A stretch of 64,000 nt of DNA from Chiridota heheva (Eukaryota; Echinodermata; Holothuroidea; Apodida; Chiridotidae), in contig JAIGNY010002305.1 of assembly GCA_020152595.1 (NCBI GenBank), forward strand, positions 1,238,501 to 1,302,500, written 5' to 3'. Below are positions 48,201-57,200 of the stretch, in pieces (position 1 is the first letter of the stretch; each line of letters begins with the position of its first letter). The notes under the pieces were generated by a model. It had not been told where the DNA came from. It ran no database searches and saw only the letters and a program-made list of their open reading frames with translations. Made by a program: the position numbers and the translations under genes.

Positions 48201-51200
48201 ATTGACAAATTGATTGGCTAATTGAATAATTAACTTAAAAATCTGCATCACTCACAATCAGATGCTTTTCTTTGTTCTACTGTGGCAGGAGGTTCAGAGT
48301 CAGAGTGGTCACTGACCAACAGGGCCCCACGCTCCAAGCCTAGTTGGGACCCCTTCAAATGGGATATTTCCATAATTCTAATACTTTATAAGCATTCGCC
48401 ATTTATGTCATGGCATGGTCCCTAAAGCATCACAGTCTGACTCTAATGGAGTTCTGACAATGATAATCTGGTACTGACAAATAATTTACATACTAGTTCA
48501 GGAAATGACTCAAAGTACTTTTGATTCTAATTATGGTAAGAATGAGGGAAGGGGATATCTGCCCCTGATATGCATATTCATACACACCTGCATCAACCTT
48601 AGTGGGGGATCCAAATGGATTGGCTATTGCAACATCCCTTGAGTCAGGTGATCTATGTGTAAACGTTAAGTTTCCCATCGATGACAGCTGCTGTGTCAGG
48701 CCAAGGATGCCTCCTTCCTTAACTTCTAGTATAACCCATATTGTCTCTGAGGGGGAAGAGAAACAAAGTCATTATGTCACTGTCATTAAAGGGTAGAGAT
48801 GGACAGTTAAAGATTTTATATTCTTCAAAATGAGTTTACAATTCTGAACAGAACAGGTTTAAAAGTACCTGTAATATCTGAGTTATGGGTAATAAAATGT
48901 TGAAATATTTTAAATATATGCAAAAGAGAAGACAGCTCAAATGTACATGACCCTTTCCTGATCCATTTAACACGTAAACAGTTGATGATCCATTTAACAC
49001 GTAAACAGTTGATGATCCATTTAACACGTAAACACTTGATCCATTTAACACGTAAACACTTGATGATCCATTTAACACGTAAACAGTTGATCCATTTAAC
49101 ACGTAAACAGTTGATGATCAATTTAACAGGTAAACAGTTAATGATCCATTTAACACGTAAACAGTTGATGATCCATTTAACACGTAAGCAGTTGATGATC
49201 CATTTAACACGTAAACAGTTGATGATCCATTTAACACGTGAACAGTTGATGATCCATTTAACACGTAAACAGTTGATGATCCATTTAACACGTAAACAGT
49301 TGATGATCAATTTAACAGGTAAACAGTTAATGATCCATTTAACACGTAAACAGTTGATGATCCATTTAACATGTAAACAGTTGATGATCGCTTAGAATTT
49401 TGGGCATATCACTTTTTTACTGCATATAAGTTTGGGTATAAACTGAAAAATTATTCATAAACTAAAATTTACTGATATCACAACCCTGCTTCTCAGATAT
49501 ATTGCCAATTGATGTTGTACATAATATGTATTTGTGTCATGACCATCATTCACAGCCATTCATCATATAAACCACTGATTGCGCTTGTTGAGGCAAAAAA
49601 ATTGGTGGTGTCATGACCATCAGTCATAATATCGGGGGCATATACAAAAAAATAAATGTCAAGTTCCCTATTTTTGAGACATTGGGTTAGAAAAAATGGC
49701 TGTAATTTTTTAATGTATGACAATGTTCAATAGATAATCAACTTTGGAATTTTTTTTTTTTTTTTTTTCGATAGCACCACCGATAATTATGACTAAAGAT
49801 TGTAACCCATGATTATGATTGATGCTCATGACTGATGATTATAATCGATGGTCATGATTGATATTTATGGTCAATGGTTGTGATTGACAACCTATTCCAA
49901 AAAACTACCAATTTAGACATGACTCACTTTTTTGCCTTTGACATGCAATCAATGATTAATATGATAATTATATTTGATGGTTATGTTGAAAATGTTTGTT
50001 TGTTTGTTTGATGAGGTCTTAACGGCACCACGACAACGAAGGTCAAATTGTGCCTGAGAGGTCAGATCATTTTAGAGGTAGTAAGGAAAGAGACCAGGGA
50101 AAGAATGAGAGAAATTCAAGAACAAAAGCCAGAAAGCTGTGATCGAGAGAGGAGGTGCATGGGTAAAACTAAAAACAAAGTAGAGAGGGGGTGGAAGAGG
50201 AGAATTAAATATGGTTGTAGAGGGATGCATGCTGAAGGAAGGAGACTATTTTATCTGGAGGATTTTTTTGGAAGAACTCAGCAATTGAGTTGTGGGGAGC
50301 GAGAGAAGCTCTGGGAAGGTTGTACAGGGGCAAGCAAGGAGAACGTGTTGGATTGTGAGGATGCAGTGGCAATTGTTACAGAGGGGTTGGGGGAACCAAT
50401 AAGGAGGTGGGAGTGAGTGAGGTGGGTGTGACCAATTCTAAGACGGGTAATATGAAGCGTTGTCGTACGAGAAAGGTTGTTGATGGTGGATTTGATCGAT
50501 TGTGGGCTGGATAACATGGAGTTTGTTATCAATTTGGAAGTTCCATAAGGTTTGCCAGCGGTCACGAACAAGAGAAGCGATAAGCGGTTTGATGTCAGAG
50601 AGGGTTTTGGGAAAAGGGGAAGGGAGGAGGTTAAGGGCAAGCGCTAAATCCATCCAAGCCTTTATTATCCCCGGTTTCCATGAATCCCCCTGGACGGGAT
50701 GCAAGTCCATTGCAGATTAACTCCCCAGCAGTGCTGGTACTCATTTTACAGCTGAGTGAACTGAGGCAAGTAGAGTAAAGTGTCTTGCTCAAGGACACAA
50801 TGCAGCACTCACGACGGGAATCTAACCCGGTACCTTTCAAACACGAACATGACTCCTTAACCACAGAGCCACTACATGACTTCTTAACCACAGAGCCACT
50901 ACATGACTCCTTAACCACAAAGCCACTACATAACTCCTTAACCACAGAGCCACTACATGACTCCTTAACCACAGAGCCACTACATGACTCCTTAACCACA
51001 GAGCCACGACATGACTCCTTAACCACTGAACCTCTCGATAGTTATGACGGACAATTAAAACTACCAATTCAGACACCACCTAGTTTTTGCCTTTGACGCG
51101 CTCTATAATCAAGTTAACACTGTAAGTACTTGTTCACAGAACTTAAAACCTCTGTATACTCTCATTCATAATCAACACAACAACTTACCTCCAAAGTACA

Positions 51201-54200
51201 CCCCGGTACCTGTACACATCCGCCACTGTCCCTGATACAATCCGCATTCTTTGGGGCTGTGCATTTGAATGCTTATATCAGCTATTTCACCTGGAGGTAG
51301 CGCACTCACTTGTTGCCGGTCACTTGAACTTAACTGATGACCGTACAAAAATTTAAGGAAGGAGCCAATAGGCCATGCATCCGATCCTACAAAAGATGAT
51401 GTAAACAAAAAGCAATCGTTTCTTATTGGTTAAATATATGCTTGCATTTCACTCATTTTTCTGATTATGAGATGAATGGAAATGATGAAAGAAGTTGTAT
51501 ATCATGACAACAGTGATACATGTATAGGGTAAAATCCCAGTATAGCGGTACAATTTTGGCAAAATGAGTTACTTGTAATACAACTTCATTCCGTTACGAA
51601 AATAACTAAAAAAATTTTAGATTCTTTGATGATTTTATCAATTTTGTTTAAATAATTATAACTCAAAATATTCCTGGTAAATTTTGGTGTAAAAATGAAA
51701 TTTTAGTCCAGGATTAAAAACTTAATGAAAATAAATAGAACTAAAAAACACGTAGTAAACTTACTTCATGAAACATATTTACCCTGCTAAGCGTAGCAGG
51801 GATATTTTGAGAGTTATACTTACCTTCCATGCATTAGAATCAGGTCATGTGACCAGATTGCATATTTATAGCATGGAAGGTAAGGTATAACTTGAAGTAA
51901 ATATAGCCAATTTACTACTATACTAATATTTTTTCGATATAATTATGCTTTATAATTTGTGGCAACCCAATGCAATTTTTTTGGGGGGTTGTAGATAAAT
52001 TATCAACATTGATACCAAAAAAAGTTAAATCAAAGTGAAAGATTAGTACGAATTTAAGTCTTGCATTAAAAAGGAATAAATCCTTCATTGATCATTGATT
52101 AGAAGTTGTGTCTGTTGTGTGAATGGTATTGATTCTAAATGCAAAGTATTGTCGGGAAACTGATAAGGGCGCTTTCTGGTTGATTTTTCCAAGTAAACGA
52201 TGCATATTTTGTAAACGGTAAACAATTTTTTCAATCGTGTACATGATAATCGGTAAATGGTCACATCCCTACATCACAATGAACTACGGTATTATATTAA
52301 ATCGCACCATTGATCAGCTTCAATGAGCTTTTTGATCTCATGGACATAGGATGTAGTTGACATTCTCTCTTCATGATAGGCATATTTGAGCTTTTGGAGT
52401 TTGTTTGTTTGTTTGTTTGATGAGGTCTTAACGGCACCACGACAAAGAGGGTCAATTTGTGCCTGAGAGGTCAGATCATTTTAGAGGTAGGAAGGAAAAA
52501 AAACAGGGGAGAATGAGAGAAATTCAAGAGCAAAAGTCAGAAAGCTTCAGTTACTTCAACAAATCTTTCTATACCAAAGGATTTTCCATCCCATGCCTGG
52601 GCCATTCCGCAGTCCGTCAGTCACACACTTAACCAACTAAAGAATGGCCTCAGCAGACCCCTAGGGTCTGCCAGGGATCTACCATTCCGCAGTCTGTTGC
52701 ACACATAACTATCTGGAGAATGGTGCAACCTTAGCATTCAAATAACAGTGATTTAAATGAAATCAAAACATTATTCTCTCACTTCTTATGGAATTTTTTT
52801 GCATCTACAGTGTATATGGGATACAGAGCTGAGGTAGGCCTTTACCAGTTAAGGAGACCATCATCTGTGATCTACGTTTTGCTGACAATTGTGCCCTCAA
52901 CTCATGCTCCAGCTCAGGAAATGCTTGCAAGGCATGTGCTGCTGTTACGCCCTTGCACAAATCGGCCTCTTCAGTCATCTACACACACTGCACCCAACCA
53001 CAGACTCGTAGTGTATATTGTAACCTTAGTCATCATTGCTTAACCCTTACTCTACCACGCGCATATTATCGCCGTTTTCAAACCACTTTTTCTAAAAATA
53101 AAATCGGGACTTTAACAAAGTCCTGGGGAGTAATCTTGAGTATCAATTTACAGTACTCTAATATTTCTTTCACAAAATGTTACTTTTATAGAAGTCATAT
53201 TACAGAATTTTGAGAAAAATTTCCTTGAAAAAAGTCAATCTAAAAAATTGCTAAACAATTTGCAAAATAAAGTTTTTTTTGTTTTAAATCTTACAATAAC
53301 TTCAAGATCACAATTTTGCTTCAAAATCAAACACACAAATACTAAGACATGATATTATTGATTTCTGGTCTAATTTTTATAACCCCTACCTGCAATCTTT
53401 TGTTTTAGAAAAATTTCTTTAAAATGTCATGAATTTCTGCCATTTTTGACCCATTTTTTTCTCAAAAAATTATGTACCCAAAACATTACATCGCACATGC
53501 TTCCTTGAACCGCTGTTTGAAAGTGCTTGCAATTTCCTTTCATTTGATATATAAATACAGACATACCCATATTCCCTCTATTTAAACCCTTTCCTATGAT
53601 AATTAAATTTCACACCACTTTCAATGATCTTGTGGTGCAGTGGATATAAACGCGGCCAGCACGCGAGTGCACCAGGTTCGAGTCCCACCGTGAGACAACG
53701 GCATTATAATTTTTCTGCTGCAGTTTTCAGGGTCATTTGACTAAAATCATTTTTGGTGTTCTTTCATCTTTCCTTTCTTTCTAAAATTTCTAGATTAGCA
53801 TCATTGGAAAGGAAATTTTATAAAGAATCTAAATATGTAACACAAATCTCTATTTTCAATACTGACAAGAAGTAATACTTGTGCAAATATTTGCCATTTT
53901 TGACCAAATTTGGCCAAAAATTGCTTAATTTGCATATTTTTTCAAATGTTTCCTAATTTTTGCAAATGTTTCCTAATTTGGCTTTCATTACTCAAAAGAT
54001 AATCATTTTGACTTCTATACCAACCAAACTTGTAATGAAAGAAATTTAAAGAGATGTTGTCAAAAATGCATATGAATTTTTTTTTATGAAAATTGGGCTC
54101 ACATTTTTCAAAGCCCTGGTAGAGTAGGGGTTAAGATGGACGAATAACATAAAAAAAAAAAAAAAAAAATTGACAAACCTGAATTCTGAACTCTCCATGT

Positions 54201-57200
54201 TTTGGTGAAGTCTGTGTCAGGCGGTACACTCTCACCTTCACCTATGGTGACATCTCTGATGAACGACATACTGGGAACCCTGACCTCAACCGAGGGATTC
54301 TCCATGTCATAATATGAACCTATAGCCGCTTGTAAATTCCTGTCGCAAAAGGAAAAACAATATAATCAAGAAAGGGAATATTAATCTTGGTCAGATGTGT
54401 CTAACTTGTATGATAAGAGGGAAAATGTGAAGAAACTCATATCTTGTTATATAGGCCACATTTGAATTGGCAACCATAGGGGTCATTAGTGCTAGGCTGC
54501 ATAGGAAGCACCCTAAATTTTGTTTAGTTTTGATTCTTATTTAAAAACTCTTACCTCCACGGTCACAAAACTCTATAGTTTTGCAAGATAAATCCCATAG
54601 CAATCTGTTCCCTGCAAAAAATGTTGAAAAACCTTCCTCCTTAGGTGCAATATCGAAGAAAATATGAAGCTATTCTGAAAGTCATGTTAGACTTAAAACA
54701 GCCGCTTGTTTTTAACCTCTTATCAAATTCACTCAGATAACCAATTAATGAATGACTAAATTACACTCTATTTTTTTATAGATATCTTCATCCTAAATTT
54801 TCTATTTCTTTATATGATCAGATGTAAATAGTGTGATTTAGCTTGATTTTAGTAATAGAAAAACCACTGGAATTACATTTTAGAGGCCTCACAAAGTGTC
54901 TCAAATTTTCCCTGATTTTTCACCCAAGGAGGAAAGTTTTTGAACATTTTTCTTGCAATTTGTTTTGAGTTTATGACTAGAGATGCAAGAGGTTTCAAAT
55001 AAGAGTATAAAATCAACCAAATTTGGAGTTTTTTTTTTTATGCAGCAAACACTAATGACCCCCATGACTGCCATTTCAAGTGTGGCCTATTTTCACGACA
55101 ACGAGTGAACACACAATTACAATGACAGGGCCGTCACCTGCGTATTTGGTTATGATAGTAACAATGCTATCACGAAACGCTATATACGACCCGAACAAGA
55201 ACACAGGTACGACGTACGGACAGACATAACATCGATAACCAAGTAAGTTTCAAAGTTGTAATAAGTTATTGATAATTATCAATCGTTTCTTTTAATTAAG
55301 AACATTTTGTTTAACATTAAGTGGTCTCAGATCAGTTACTTAAATGGATTAAGTCACAAACATTTCAGAAAATATAAATAGGTCATTCTTCAAACACTAC
55401 AACTTATAAGTCAAAGTAATATTTCAGTAGAATAAACAAAGACTTATTCAGAAATTAGGATGTGATGTTAGGATAATAATAAGAGCATTCATGAGTTCCA
55501 CCATTAACTTCATATATTGAACTACTACAGCACTGATGTTCTAGCATCACAAAGCCCCTGCTTGTATTTCTTTCCTAACAACCCCAGCTTACTCGAATTA
55601 ACCACCAGTTAGTTCCCAGCCTCATGTTAATGTGTGGTTTGATGTCATCCTCTTCACACAGGACTCCACCCACTTTCAGAATTTTGCAGTTTTTGAAACC
55701 GATCACTGGAAGAGACAATTTTCTATCACGTGGGATGTCACCTGACAATGTTGCAGCAGTAAAGTTTCTAAGACAGGTGGGAGTTCGCTAATTTTTCTTT
55801 CCATTGATACCAAATTTTCCATATTTTCGGACTTCCAAATTTGGGTAATTGTCATTTGGATTTGTGTACTAAAATATTAGCTTAATTTTTGGCCCAAATT
55901 TATGCGGAGCTCCTGACCGGCTTCCTTCAAATTAGGGTAAAATTGATCGATAATTCATTAGACGACACAATAAGCTTTTTGCCAGTACTAAATTTGTATG
56001 GGCCCGGTGGGGATTAGTGACAGTGTGACAGTGTTTTGAAGATAAAAATGGCCACCATTACAGAGATTAGCAATAGACTTTACGTGGATTTTTATCGCAA
56101 CCAAAAGTAATCACTATGAACAGTGTAACAGCACTTAGCATGCAAAAATCTGTTATTTGCACTGCAGTTAAAAAAATCACCAGCACAAATCCGTTAAAAT
56201 GAAAAATCTACTGCTGTTCTTGCAACATCACAAAATTCACAGCAGTGAAACTAATGGACTCACAAGTTTGACTTCCAAAATAACAATGAAAAAAGTTGCA
56301 CTATGAGCAATCGTGAATCTTAGCCCAGCACAGAAGGCTATAAAACAGTTTGCAAATTATGTTTGTTTACTTATATACCCCTCCCCCCCTCCCCCTCCAC
56401 CTACTCCTACCCCCTAAAGTAACTAAGCTTTCATGGTCAATGTGGTCATGGGATGAAATTTCTGTGTGTGTTTTATCAGGGAGCTGTAAAAGAAAACAAA
56501 ACTACCTGCATTAGCTATTTGAAATACCAACAAGCATATAATTAGCCTGAACTTGCATGATACCCAATGGAGCAGTCAGTTATCTCTCACCCAAGCAGTC
56601 TTGTTTATCTGGCTGTCATCTCAAGAACAAATACATTACCTCTTCTGATAGTTGGTTAATTAACAAGCAGTGATTTTTTTCAGAAAAATGAAGCAAACAA
56701 AAAGTAACTGCTGACTTTTAAACATGAAAATCACTGCTTTAGGGAAAATAATTGCTGTTACTCTGCTCATAGTGAATATAGTTAGTGTGGTAGATACTGT
56801 AGGATAAGATTTATTTTACATTCATCTTATCTACTCTGACCTAGCCCAGAGCGTAGCTGTCAATGAGTCATTTGATTTCTTCATTTGATTTCTCATTCTA
56901 ATCTGTGCAGCGCTGAATCCAAATGATAGTTAATCATAAGCATATTTGAAATTTGGTTGTATAGTGAAAGACCAGTGATTTATATTATTTTTGTTATCAT
57001 TGTTTAGGTTGAAGTGTGAGCAAGGTTTGTTGTGAGAAAAAAATGAGAATAGTGGCCCTAGTTACAAATCAACCATGGATCAAGGTTCTATGTTTACAGG
57101 ATAAAATTAACAATCTAGTTATTTTCAATGTCAACCTAGTGTGTTGCCATGATGATTTTTTAAATTGTCTTGAAATACCGCAGACAATGAGGAAATACTT

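Noticed and set aside
48825..49395. ORFs of 137-161 codons across the 27-bp minisatellite
   Set aside because: Unit length divisible by 3 without stops; lies in an intron of the ILRUN homologue.
53629..53695. Possible tRNA gene on the plus strand
   Set aside because: T-arm pairing fails after two base pairs; better read as a SINE head.
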